A stretch of 64,000 nucleotides of DNA from Piper betle (taxonomy: Eukaryota; Streptophyta; Magnoliopsida; Piperales; Piperaceae). The translations under genes were made by a program, and so were the position numbers. Numbering within the stretch: the first letter of the stretch is position 1; the number at the start of each line of letters is the position of its first letter. Shown one piece after another: positions 43,746 to 56,190 of this stretch. A model generated the notes under the pieces. It was not told the DNA's origin. It did not search any database and was given only the letters and a program-made list of their open reading frames with translations. Location: NCBI GenBank assembly GCA_033002965.1, contig JAURVB010012671.1, forward strand, positions 1-64,000, given 5' to 3'.

Positions 43746-46700
43746 ATGGCCACCGCCACCGCCGCTACCTCCGCGCCCACCTCTTCTTTGCCTCGCCTCG
43801 GCCGCATGCGATTCCCCTTGGCAGCTCGTCGTTTCCGAGTGTTTGGTCTCCCCAATCCGTCTCCTCTGTGAGTAGCGGTCTTCTTCACTTTCTGGTGCTG
43901 CATGTGACGTTTTTGTGGAAAAGATTTAATTTTTGAGCTGGGTTTGGCCGTATAGAAGTCAATGCTATAAGTTGTTTATGCGTTTAATTTGTTAGTATTG
44001 GTGGAAAACGACGCTTCTGATGCTGCATATTATGTTTTATGCGGAAAAGATTTCATTTTTGAGCTGGGTTTTGTCTTATAGAAGTTGGCATTTGAATTTG
44101 GTGATATGTTTAATGTGTTAGTATTGGGGTAAAGATGATATTTTTTATGCTGCAGGCTATTTTTGTGTGGAAAGATTTGATTTTTGACCTGGGTTATGTC
44201 TTATAGAAGTTGCCGTTTGAAGTTGTTGATATGGGGGGCGAGCCATCCAGGGCAGTTGCACCATTCTTGCCTTCCATTCAAAAAATTGGGGGATGTTTTT
44301 AATGGATTGATGTGTTGGTGGCAGCGAATGTTTGGGAGCTGGGTTTAGTGTTTTTATTGATTACCATGAGATGAATAAGTTGTGTTTGGGTGACTGAAGT
44401 GTTGGTGGCAGCAATATAGCGTCTTGATTGGGTAGTTTTTTTGGGATGAAATTGATTTTGAGAGCTGGTTTCAGTTTTATTGATTAGCCTTAGCATAAAT
44501 AAGAGTGGCTTGATTGGTTCAAGTATTGGTGGCAGTGATATGGTGGCTTAGTTTGGTAGTTTTGGGGATGAATAAGTTTTCTTTGATTGATTGAAGTGTC
44601 GATTGCGGCGTCTACCTGTGTATTTTTTGGTTTATGCGTCATAGCGGGTAGGATTGTTTTTGTAGCCTTTTCCTGGTAGATATGGGAGCTGAGTTGGGAG
44701 AAGAAAGCTAAAACCTTCACATGCTGTAGTAAAGTAGCTTTGTTAAATGAAAAATATCTGCAAATTAAGGTCGGCACTTGTTTGGTGTGGAGTTTTTCGA
44801 TTAGTGGTGCTTTGGTGGGTTTAGTGCAATTGTTTTTTTGTATGTTGTCTTCAAGTACAGCTTATGAACTCAAAAAGAGTGTTCTTTGTGAGATCAAAAC
44901 AATGGGTGTGTTTTGGCATGTCTTTCTGTAAAAACTGCAAAATTTGTTTCTTTTAGGGTGGATAAGCGTGGGATCAGCATCAGATGTAGTTATGCAGTGG
45001 CAAATGTGGCAGAGAACACAATTGATGTTGTGGCGGATGTGAAGACTGAAAGAGTACTACTGTCTTAACTTTTCTGATTTCTTTTCTGATCATATGCAGG
45101 TTAATTTCTCATTATTTGTGTATTTGTTTGATTGTAACAGATTGTTGTCTTGGGAGGCAATGGCTTTGTTGGTTCTGCAATATGCAAAGCTGCAGTATCA
45201 AAAGGCATAGAAGTTGTCAGCTTAAGCAGGTATTCTGCAAGCTCGTCAAAATTACTATCTGATAAAAGGATTATTCTTTCCTAAGTTTTGGTTGAAATCA
45301 GTTGGTATTTTCTTCATTGGCTGACTTGTCCATGAAGGATGCTTGTCCTCTTAATTAAATATTAGATTTCATTGCTATTAACAACTTGCGTTTCTCCTAC
45401 TACTTTTCCAAGAAATTTTCAATTTATGCTAACCAAATTGCATTCTGAATATTATTTTTGCAGGTCTGGTAGGCCATCTTACTCAGATTCATGGGTCGAC
45501 CAGGTCACTTGGGTATCAGGCATGATACTTTGCTCTGTGTTTGCATTATCTTGAGGTGCCTATGTTCAAAGATCGATAAAAACAGTGTCGCATCTTATTA
45601 TACTAGTGAACGGTGGTTCTTGGCAAGGGGTTGCCATGATCATCATATGTTGGTTACTCTGGTTCAGCGAAACTGGTATTGCCTATGAGTTTTCATTTAC
45701 CTGTAGTATGCATACTTCCATTCATTTTAGACTATCTCAATTGGGAGCCTTACGCAATTAACGTTCAGATTAGTGCATTGGAGAATTTAATAACCTACAG
45801 CTATACAGTACTGGAAATTTCCTTCCAGTGCATTTTCACAAGCAATGCATGGTATATGAAGCTGTATGAGGCTGTTGTATTGATTTTTTTATAATTAATA
45901 AAAGATGCTCTTAGTTTTAGGCATGCCACATACTAACCTTATTTAATATTTTGTGTCTGACACTAACCTTATTTGAATTGTCGTGGCAAATCAATTTCTT
46001 TTTGTTGACCCTTTTGAATATTTTGATTGAGGCAATTGGTTTGCAATGCTGGCACCTGATCCGTTTGGTTAGCATGAAAGAAATAGAAAATCTATGAAAT
46101 TTATATTATGGTAATACATACAAATAGTATTGATCTTCCATTAAAAATTATCCATTTTTAGAATATTTTACGATAAGATGCAAGTAAGACCTCACACCAA
46201 GTGGCCCCCCTTAGACATTTTATCTCCAACAATTTCTTATAAAAAAACACAAGTGAAAGGAGTAAAGTTTTTTATAAAGAGATTTTACAATCTCATATTT
46301 GCATCATAATATACTCTTTGTAAATTATTACTTAGAAAACCTAATAACATTTACATCTTTTCTATGCCAACCAAACGGTGCCTAAATGAATCAGCTTGAA
46401 AGTGCTGGAATGCTAATTGTAATACAATGCTATTACTTGGATCTTGCTAAACCGAGTTTCGTTTTATTTAATGCTGCTATATTTTAAATAGTACAGCTTA
46501 TGGATGTTCTCTATGACAAAATGACTACAAGTGCAGGGGATGTTTTCTACGCAAGGTGGGATGAAGTGCTCGTTGGTGCCACTGCAGTAGTTTCAACGCT
46601 TGGAGGTTTTGGTAATGAAGAGCAAATGAAAAAGATAAATGGGGAGGCAAATATAGTAGCAGTAAATGCTGCCAAAGATTTTGGTTAGTAGTGACTTTTA

Positions 46701-47540
46701 TTCATGTCATATGACTATAGTAGCAGTATTTGTGATCTTTTTTTAAAAAAATCATGAAAGCTTGCATATGAGACAACTATTTCGGTCAGTTCTTGAATCA
46801 TGTTTCTAGGCATTTGTTTGCATGGGTCCTTTTTTTTATGGTTAATTATTTTCCTTAGTGACAAAAATTGTTTACCTTTAGAAGTTTTGTGCTGAAAAAT
46901 GTGAACCACAATATATACATGATGAAAAAAATCGCTACTATTTGTCATTCTGTCTGTCTGAACTATAATCTGTAATTTTGTGACTTAAAGCGACATGTTG
47001 CAACTTTGGCATTTTTGGAGATATCTGATGCATGTTCCCGTCATTCTGTTCAGGAGTGCCCAAGTTTATCTTGATCAGTGTGCATGAGTACAACCTACCA
47101 CAGTTACTACTTAATTCAGGGTACTTCACTGGGAAGCGGCAAGCCGAATCAGAGGTCCTTTCCAAGTACCCGAATTCCGGTAACTACCGGCAATACTAGT
47201 TTCAGAAGCTCTACCTTGCCCTGCTTTTGTATCAGCAGCTGCTAAAACCAATTGTTTTTCAGGTGTTGTTCTGAGACCAGGCTTCATTTATGGGAAGAGG
47301 AAAGTAGATGGATTGGAAATCCCCCTCGACTTAATCGGAGGACCACTCGAGAAAGTCCTGAAAGCAACCGAAAGCTTTACGAGACCCCTAAAATCACTTC
47401 CGGCATCCGACTTGGTGTTTGCGCCCCCTGTTAGTGTTGACGATGTAGCCCTAGCAGTGGTGAATGCTGTAATCGATGATGTTTTTGGTGTTTTCACAAT
47501 AGAGCAGATCAAGATAGCAGCTGCTAAAGTAAGAGTATAA
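43746..47540 (+). CDS. NAD(P)-binding Rossmann-fold protein, plastid type (At1g32220-like)
   Basis: Seven exons (43746-43867, 44957-45053, 45141-45229, 45464-45519, 46537-46683, 47054-47179, 47263-47540) join in phase to 304 codons plus stop. The protein is an atypical short-chain dehydrogenase/epimerase relative. Residues 1-45 are Ser/Ala/Arg-rich without acids, like a plastid transit peptide. IVVLGGNGFVGSAICKAA (about 74-91) is the dinucleotide-binding loop. GATAVVSTLGGFG and the ending FILISVHEYNLP follow, then YFTGKRQAE with the YxxxK pair. VVLRPGFIYGKRKVDGLEIP precedes the C-terminal part. The substrate is unknown; the Arabidopsis relative is reported in plastoglobules. Intron 4 appears to use a GC donor (CAG|GCATGA). 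It converges on the SMN-like gene. Confidence 0.9.
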
Positions 47541-48104
47541 TCATGTGTAAATGTTCTCAGATGTACGTATAAAAGTACAATTAATAATTGGTTTTCTCCG
47601 TCAAATCAGGTTCAAGCACAAAATGGTGGTCAGTTATTTTAAACCAAAGAAACATGCCATAATTAATATTGAATAAATTTGGTTCATATTTTTAGAGTGG
47701 GTAGGTTGACTTTGCTCGACATTGTGTATAGAATTAGATCTTATGTATTCGTATCAGATTTGTCAAAAAATATAAATAAAATGATATCAATAAAATATGG
47801 TCGTGTAAACGTTTTAGATGAAAATGTAAGGTTTTAAGGTATGATGGCTATTTAAATTTTTTACATACAATATTATGGAAAATTAAAATAAATTAATTCT
47901 GTGAACAAATGCAAATTGATATAACTTAACAATTAATGTGTTCACCGATAGATTTAGCTTGATTCAAGGTAGAAAACAAGACTTGGCAGGATTGAACCAA
48001 CTCAACTGGTTCCATGATTCTCTAAGCTTACAGCAATCGGAAAAGACATTGCATCACTCCTATGGGTTAAAGTACAGGCCTCAATGGCGTAACTGGCAAG
48101 ATTG
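47541..48104. other. Spacer between convergent genes (3' UTRs)
   Basis: The 564 bases separate the stop codons of two genes facing each other. It must hold both 3' untranslated regions. It is AT-rich with no repeated or coding element that I can recognise. Confidence 0.6.
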
Positions 48105-51100
48105 TCATTTCCCGCCGCCTTCGGCAGACTTCTCATGGAGGTATCTGTTTTGCATGAAAAATACATGATAAATAAAATAAAATAAAAATAAAAAATCAAG
48201 TTCTTCCGAGCTTTGGGAGAACAAAAAGTCATTAGGAGTTTGATGGATTATGTTCTGCTTCCATACTCAACTGGCTACCCGATCACAATAACTGGCAGCA
48301 AGCTGATAGTATACTCAGGGCAAACAAAAGACAGAGTGCACACTGATGGTATAACTAAAACAATTATGATACTGGTTGGACTTACTCTTTCAGATCATTG
48401 CTTCACTGGAAGGCTATCATCTTAAGTCATAATTATAAACGGGGAAATACTGGTTGGACTTACTATTTAAATATGACTACAGCTTAAAAAACACTAGTTT
48501 GAAAGGAGTCTAAGGCCCCTGATAAACTACGCAACCAGCCAACAGCTGGCCAAACAGGTACCAGTAAAAGTGTAAAGCCATTATAATAGCTGCTGCTGCT
48601 TGCACAATATATACTACAATTATAATTCAAAACATGCAGAATCCTGTTGCTTACTTGGCTGTGAAGAATCCCGCTGTATACCAAGCATTTAGAACATCTG
48701 AGAGGCCTTTGTCCATGCCCATGCTGACATTTTGCAATAGTTCACCGCCTGGAATGACATGCGAGTGCTCATTTTTGCTGTCTAAAAAGTTGCAGGTAAA
48801 ACAAGCAGGACATCAATCATACAGATGGCTGATCAATAGACAAATACCCTAAACCAGAACACTAATGTTTGAAGAGCAGACAACAGCATTTGAAACTAGG
48901 ACAACACGAAAGAGCAGATTCACATTTAAAGAGCAGCCAAGAGGTTACAATTCGTATTTAACACATCTTGCAGGCATAAGAATAAAACTAAAAAGCTTTT
49001 CAATAAAATCTTATCTGATTTGGACCACGGATCACGTGGTCCTTGCCAGTTCAGTGTGACCATGGCTGACAAGATTGCAAGGCATTTGTTGGTCCAATAA
49101 CTTATGAAGCAACCATTAACATGGGATGTGATATCAAGTTTTAATGACCAAAAATAGCCAAACCTAAAACATTCAAACAAGTTCCAAAGCCACAATCAGT
49201 AAACTCCTTCGAAACTGTAATTTACCTTCACCAGTATTGGAAATATCCGCAGAAATTATTGGCTGTGAAAAAACTTTTCCTGTTGTGTCCACTGCTGTTC
49301 TAAGAACATTCACTGAAGGATGGGGTGGTGCAGTTGCAGAATCTCTTGGTAGGCATTGACCACCAAGATTACAAGGAGGCACAGAGCAGGCAGCACCTGA
49401 GCAGACACACATATGACAAGCACAACAAAAGACGGACAGCTAGTGACGAAATTCTGAGTTGAATTTTGATTCGCATCACAAGGATAATGAGATGGATTGC
49501 ATGCCATATATGAATTGCCCAGAGTATAATCAGCACCAGCTTGATTAAGTTGTTCCAAGATTTTTTGCCTCTGCTCCTCGATTATGTAATATTGATTGAG
49601 TAATTGGTTATAGTCAATAAGCAGTGGTGGATCATTAGCAACAGCTTCCTCAACTGCCAGAGTTCCAGAACTACTGTCTTGGGGATGTGCTTCCAGATTC
49701 AGCTGGCTTTCTTGAGGTGGAAGAGTTTCAACAATATCAGACGTCAGTTCTTCGTGAAACCCATTTACATTAGTGTCCCTATTTTTTCAGACAGGCGAGA
49801 AAAGCAATGAAAACATATCCTAAATTATAATCCCTGCACTCTCGTAACTTTTCAAAATGAGAAAAAAAAAGCTATTTACACGAACAGAGCCGCGTCCAAT
49901 CAACATGCTCATGTTACAGTGATCATGTACACTGTCCACACTAGCAATCAGTGATCATGTAAACTGTCCCCAAACTGCCATTATATTTCATGTCGTAGAA
50001 TATTGGAGCAGCATCAAATGATATGTAAGAAGGAAATGCCATGGGAATGTCAGGGACAAATAAAGACCTATACTAAAACAAAGGACATATGTCACAGTAC
50101 AAAATGTAAAGTCAGTAGCAGTAGCTTGAATGAAGCTTATGAGGGCAACTATTTTTAAATGTCAAAACACTTATTTCAAATTATACCACGCACAAACAAC
50201 ATATTAACAGCAATGTTACTGACACCAGACAATATTAACAGCAATACAGGTTGTGTGTATGAAATGCACACACAAACGAATAAGAATAACACAGGGAAAA
50301 CAAACCACAATTATACCAGCACAAGTTCTTGACTCTCCAATACGGAGTTTAAGCAGACTCATAGCATTTCTTCTCTATATACCAGACGATACATGAATGC
50401 AATATTGCTAACCTGAGAGGCTGATCAGCAACTAAGTGCTCCTTGTTTTCCACAGTAGTAGAGATTTTGTCCTCCTCAGTCTTGTCAGCCTGATAACTCC
50501 CTTTGTGCATTTCCTGTAAAGTCACTCCACATCACAAATTTTAACTTTCTTGATAAAAAGCTCGTTTAGACATAAGCATGCCGGGTAATGAATAATTCTA
50601 AACAAAAACAAATAAATTTTAATTCTCAATAACATGCTCACTACTTGCCGCCACTCTTCAACACACCAAACACAATTCAAAATTTTTTTTTAAAAAAAGA
50701 GATACCCTACCAAGTTCAATGAAACCAAATTCTTCTAAAGCAGCATAGCTCACCTACCATTTTCAATCATCGAAAACAGAAACAAGATACCAACTTGCTA
50801 AACACTAAATAGAATTCAATATTAAAAAAAAATTAAACTCCATCATCAAACTAACAAATCATGACTTTTTAAGTGCAATACAACCAGCCTCTCCCACAGC
50901 ACTGCTCACCCGACCATTTTCAGTCATCGAAATTACAAAAAGATATCTCATTTATCCAACAAACAGCAGCACAAATCGACCGATCAAGAAGATCACAAAC
51001 GAACCAGTATGGAGCCATGTAAAAGATGACGGTGAAGAAAAGAGAAGAGATGACCTTGTACTTGGACATGGCTTTGTCGAAGGCGGTGATGAGGGCGGAG

Positions 51101-51129
51101 TCGTCCCAGAGCGCCGTCTCCGCAGCCAT
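48105..51129 (-). CDS. Survival-motor-neuron-like (SMN) splicing factor
   Basis: SMN proteins help load Sm rings on spliceosomal snRNAs. Six exons (51129-51055, 50513-50413, 49778-49537, 49396-49226, 48781-48655, 48144-48105) give a phase-consistent frame of 251 codons plus stop. Exon 1 encodes LWDDSALITAFDKAMSKYK, the N-terminal Gemin2-binding motif. Exon 3 has LLIDYNQLLNQYYIIEEQRQ. Exon 4 has a Cys-rich stretch (ACSVPPCNLGGQC). Exons 5-6 end in LNAWYTAGFFTAKYL, the YG-box oligomerisation helix with its spaced aromatics and glycine. No Tudor domain is visible, as in other plant members. The 140-bp intron 3 (49536-49397) is needed to avoid a frame change and is the least certain junction. Confidence 0.88.
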
Positions 51130-53179
51130 GGCGATGACCGGCGACGGTTGCCGCTGGCGAGGCTGAGCCGGAGGGAGGTGATGCCGGCGAGGTCCTAAAC
51201 CCTAACCGGTTTGGTGAGAAGAAGGGGTTTGTCCGTTGCCCGTTTATTGTCCGTTGCACATAACCTAGAGTGCTTATCCAGCAACTTGAGTTGAGGTTTT
51301 TTAATTTTATTTTTAATTTTTAATTTTATTTTTAAAATTAAATAATAATAAGAATCTTTAAATATCAATCGTCTATTATGTTATTTGAAAATTTTTTCTA
51401 TGTTTAGTTGCATAGATTCTAAGCATTTTTAGGTATTAAGTGAAAGAAAATATTTATATAAAACTAATTATTTACTTGAATAGAAAGATGACTGAATTAA
51501 TCGACAATTTTTCTTTACATAATTATATTAGAAATTAAACCACATTTTTCCATTTGTAACGTAAAACTATAAAACTTGGTCGATTGTGCACATTGTCCAT
51601 TAGTAAAGGAAAAATAGAAAGAACAAATTATTAAATTAATAGAGTGGAGTTTAACGAATGCATTACGAAAAAAATAATTATTTGACACAAAGGGGATATA
51701 AATAGTGTAGAACTTTGATAATTACTATGAGCTTATCAATTAAGTGTGAAAGTTTGATAAGAGATTAAGTTAGGTCAAGGCAATAATGTTGCAAATATGT
51801 TTGACCTTTGCTTTGTAAAAACAAATGTTTGACCTTTATGATTAGCAAGAAAATCAAGAAGTTGAAATGGGCCTGTAGTACTAAACCCAAATACGGCCCT
51901 TCGAATTGGGCCGGATCCATCCCCCAATGGGCTAGACCACACTCCTGTAAATCTTAGTCTATTGATCCAAATACACATTCAGAGTGGCCAAACACCAAGA
52001 AACAAATTGATGGATGCCAAATTAAGCTGCGATTGTAGTCTTTTTATCCATGTAGAATTGCTCTTGCAACTAATTTTGGGTATTTAGTAAATACCAAGTT
52101 CCTACAATAACCAATCAACAAAAATGCTTTACCATAAGCTAATTGCTAGCTTTTCCATGCAGTGTATATATAATAAACCGATCGAAATTAGCCCACCATC
52201 ATTTTTGGTTCAGGCTTGATCATTGATCAAAGGTAAATAATGAAACAAGAGATGACATGGATTATTACATGAACAACTTTAAGCCAATGTCGAGAATCAT
52301 GAACAAAAAAATGTCATAGTCCTGGCCAAACTAACTTAAATAAAGAGCCATATTTATGTATATGTATATATATATATATACATGGTACATTTTGGATGGG
52401 CAACTACCAACTTGCAAGAGCAAATAAACATGACTAAGACAAGACGATGGGAGGTTTATACCATCGACAAAATGCATGGTCTGTCGACCACCGGTTAGTT
52501 GCAAGTACCAGATCAAATTTAATGCCTGCAACTTCATCTTCTTCCTTCATAAAGATATATATTCCCAAATCCAGCCTTACAACAACAAAAGTTGGTTCAA
52601 TATTTGGCCTCCTTTGACTTGGGCCAAAATATGTGTTCATTTACTTATAGTTCATTCAGCTAGCTAGAGATCTAGCTCCTGTTAGTGACACTAGCTTGAG
52701 GTTTGGGACATTGGGTGATCAGTAGGGGAGGGTACTTCACAAAATTCCACTTGACACAATTTGTGTCATGAACACCATTTTGTCTTAAGCTTGAGAGGCA
52801 TGCATGCCGTGCATGTTTTCCTTTTGTTCATGTACTTCAAACATCAAAGAGTAAGGTGTCAAATTGGTAACTACAAGAACTACAACCAATTACCTAACAT
52901 ATATTTGTTTCGCCAGCATCATGCCTTTCATGTTATGGTTTTCACCCTCTTGTGGAATAAGATTCATGTCTTTGATCTTCGATATTAAGGGCATGCTATA
53001 GTGATAATTATAAAAAAATGTCCTTCAAAATAATGACTTAGAAAATGGTTATGACATATTTCGTAATTATGTTATATTTAATTATTGCTTGAGCTTAAGT
53101 ACTATATTTACTAGTCATCCTGGTACATATATACCGACAATTTATAAAAATAATATTATAATTATCTATCATCACTCTT

Positions 53180-53210
<31 letters not shown>

Positions 53211-56190
53211 GTGATGATATATATATATGGAGGTAAAGTTCAATTTTCATTCTCAACAAATCCAAATATTTCATGCATGACAGGGTTGAAGGTAAGACGA
53301 CCCGGTAATGATGAGCATAAGCAGCGGGTTTAGAACAAGATGACTGAATAATGATTATGGTGAGTGGTGGTTTTAGGATAGGTTGATCAGATAGTGATTG
53401 TGATTAGGTTTAGTGTTTAAGATTTAAGATTTAAGATTTATGATTTAAGTACATATTCAACAAGATGCCTATGCCCACGACATAATTCAACTCGGGATTT
53501 AGAGTCAAATCAATAGGTTATAGAGTAGAGTTAACTCCAAGCTAACTCAATGTCATTTATATCAAATTTTCAATCTAACAAGCACAAGGCGACATACATC
53601 AACTTAGTAAATTGATAAAATTAAATATAATTCATGTTATTTTAAATTATTGATTTGACTAAATTAAAAAAAATTAATATATTTTTTAATTCTTTCCTTA
53701 CTTGACTCAGGGATACTCAATCATAAAATCTATGCACAATCATTCATGTTATTTGATTCGGGAAGATCCGGAAATTTACAAAATAAAATTATTATTAAAA
53801 TTATAGACTAAAATAATAATAATAAAAATAATAATAATAATAATGAATAATAATTCTCATGGGATGCATGCATGCATGCATTCATGATATGTATCAGCAT
53901 ATCTATGTACCAATGGCCATGGTTCAAAAAACGGGGAGCATGAAAAATGAAAACATGGAATGGGCAGTACAAGAGACCGAAGAGATAAAATGAGAGAAGG
54001 AGAACAGCTAAGCGGTGGTAGGGAGAGGAGGATATTGACAAATGGAAATGGATGGAGAGGATAACCCGCAGTTGACGCCTTGAATGCCGGGCAGGAAGGA
54101 CCCTTCAATTTGTCATCTTCAACTGCAATGGGGGGAGGGGGAGATGTGAAAGGACAGAGTATGGTGATGAGCGAGAGGAGGTCAGGCTCCCCAGTCAATT
54201 TTTGCTTTAAACTACACACTGCCCAAAGCTCATATGAGTTGTATCAGATCATCAGATCGAGAGAGAGAGAGAGAGGTCAGGTCCCATGTCTGGTTGCTTC
54301 GTCTCGTCAATCATAAAGCAATGGAGTACCAAATCATTTACCCCCTTCTATTGTTTCCCCTTTCACCGCCCCCACTTGTCAGTCTCTACTCTTATATTAC
54401 AGGGAGCCAGTCTGAGGAAGATGAAGAAAAAAATATCATATTTAGGTGGATGATGTAATGTGGGAAATAATAAGTAAATATGGTGATGATTAATTATATT
54501 ATGGTTAAGATTACGGAGAATTGGTGGAGTTAATATTTAGGGTGATTGGAGAAAAATGCATGCGTTTTTGCCTTACATATAACATATAATTAGTTTCTAT
54601 AATTGCATGCAAGTATTAAAAAAAGTTGGCAGCCATTTTTGTGCAATTAGAAAGCTGTTAGTTTTAGGGTTGAAAGGCGACCTACATGATGATATGCAAA
54701 TTTTGACCCTTTTTTCAACATTGTTTGGAAAAAGTTAAAACTTTTTTTGTAGTTTATTTTTATTGAATGCGGGTGAGGGACTCTAATTTTGAAATTTTCC
54801 AAGATAAATTATAAAAAAATCATGAATTTGCATTAAATAATTTACTACCAATTACATGCTTCTATTGAATTCTACAACTTCTACTCAAATAACAACGGAA
54901 GTGCTATTTATTCCCGGCTTTTAATTTTTCACTTTTTTCGTATATATGTAAGCAAATGATGTATACATACATTGACAAATCTGATCACGGCCATTAAAAT
55001 TTCCAGTGTGTTGATATTATGCGATAAATATTAAATTAAGCCGAATGCTTCGAATATTATTTTTATTCCAAATATTTTTTTCTTTCAAAGAATTCCAATT
55101 GATATTCAATTCAAGTACTACATATTCAACAAATTCATCACTAATCTCTCTCTTTTTTTAATTATTACTCTTGGGAAAACAACCTATTTTTACCACTAAG
55201 GGATTGAAGCAACACGATTGGATGGAAGAGCACTGGGGCCCATAAATATGTGGGCACCACGGGAGTTCACGAGGCCCCTGTCATCATCCCCATGCAGGAG
55301 GGGGGACTAGCGAGGCGAAGACGGGCCGGATTCCAAACCGGTCTGCCCTGGCCGGCCCGGTTCACAATGCACTCCGTCTTCTCCCCATCTCTTCGCATGC
55401 ACAAACCTTTGTTGTGTCATTTTAGTCCCCAGCATGAGACGGGCAGTCTTTGTGCCTGTCTTTCACCTGCTGCTGGTCATGTCTTCTTCCCAAAAGCTGT
55501 CTTCCAACTAGCACATAATGCTGCAAAAATGCTCGATCATATATTGGCAAAATAAAGGTGAAACGACGTCCGTATATATATAATAATGCATGGTTTATGT
55601 TCATTGAGTTGTATATATATATATGACCATAAAATGGATGGTTTAGGTGTTCTTGTAACAACTAACAATGCTTTTAAGGTCAACTAGTAATGGTGCTTAT
55701 AACTAGAGCTGGTTGGTGGTTGTATTTAGTTACTCGTAATTCCATGTAATTTACTTGAATTATATATACGGTTATACCTTGGGGGAAAGTTACTTGAGAG
55801 CAATACGTACATGGCCAGATGCTGGTAGCTGTGGCCTGTGAATTGAAAGCCAAAAAAGCTGCAAGAACTTTATCTTTTATTTCTTCTTTGGATGATCGTA
55901 CGACAGAGGAGCAGTAAATCTGGTGAAAGGATGGATGAAGAAAGATCTAATAATAAGTTTAATTCTCAGACTGCATGCAGGTCATTCTTAATTGGCAGTG
56001 TACGTATGTACATATGTACTTAGTAATACTAAGATTTATGTGTATATTTATGTATATATATATGAACTATATATATGTTGATATGATAACTAAAGCCTAT
56101 TAATTATACTATGCTAAATTTAGAAATTTTCACAATTTGAGATATTTTATAATAAGTGATAATACACGATTGATTACCGATGAGGTCTTA
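51130..56190. other. Long intergenic stretch without recognisable gene
   Basis: I see no supported gene in these 5 kb. It is AT-rich with a short CpG-poor promoter flank for the SMN-like gene at its left edge. It has a TA microsatellite (53180-53205), an AAT-rich run (about 53,810-53,850), a GCAT run (53,864-53,882) and a GA run (54,258-54,277). A frame of 101 codons at 55250-55555 has no family resemblance that I recognise and no splice or context support. Confidence 0.6.
53180..53205. repeat. TA microsatellite
   Basis: A perfect run of about 13 AT units in intergenic DNA. Confidence 0.95.

Noticed and set aside
43637..43903. Minus-strand frame over the first exon of the Rossmann-fold gene
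   Set aside because: It is antisense to the transit-peptide exon, which joins in phase with six further exons.
51130..51259. N-terminal extension of the SMN-like protein into an upstream frame
   Set aside because: The upstream frame is different from that of LWDDSALITAFDKAM; the ATG at 51129 in good context starts the family-typical N terminus.
54395..54418. Possible miR160 precursor on the minus strand (CTGGCTCCCTGTA)
   Set aside because: Only 13 bases match, and no complementary arm is found on either side within about 100 bases.
55250..55555. A 101-codon + strand frame
   Set aside because: No recognisable family, signal, or splice context; it lies in GC-richer spacer and cannot be supported from sequence alone.
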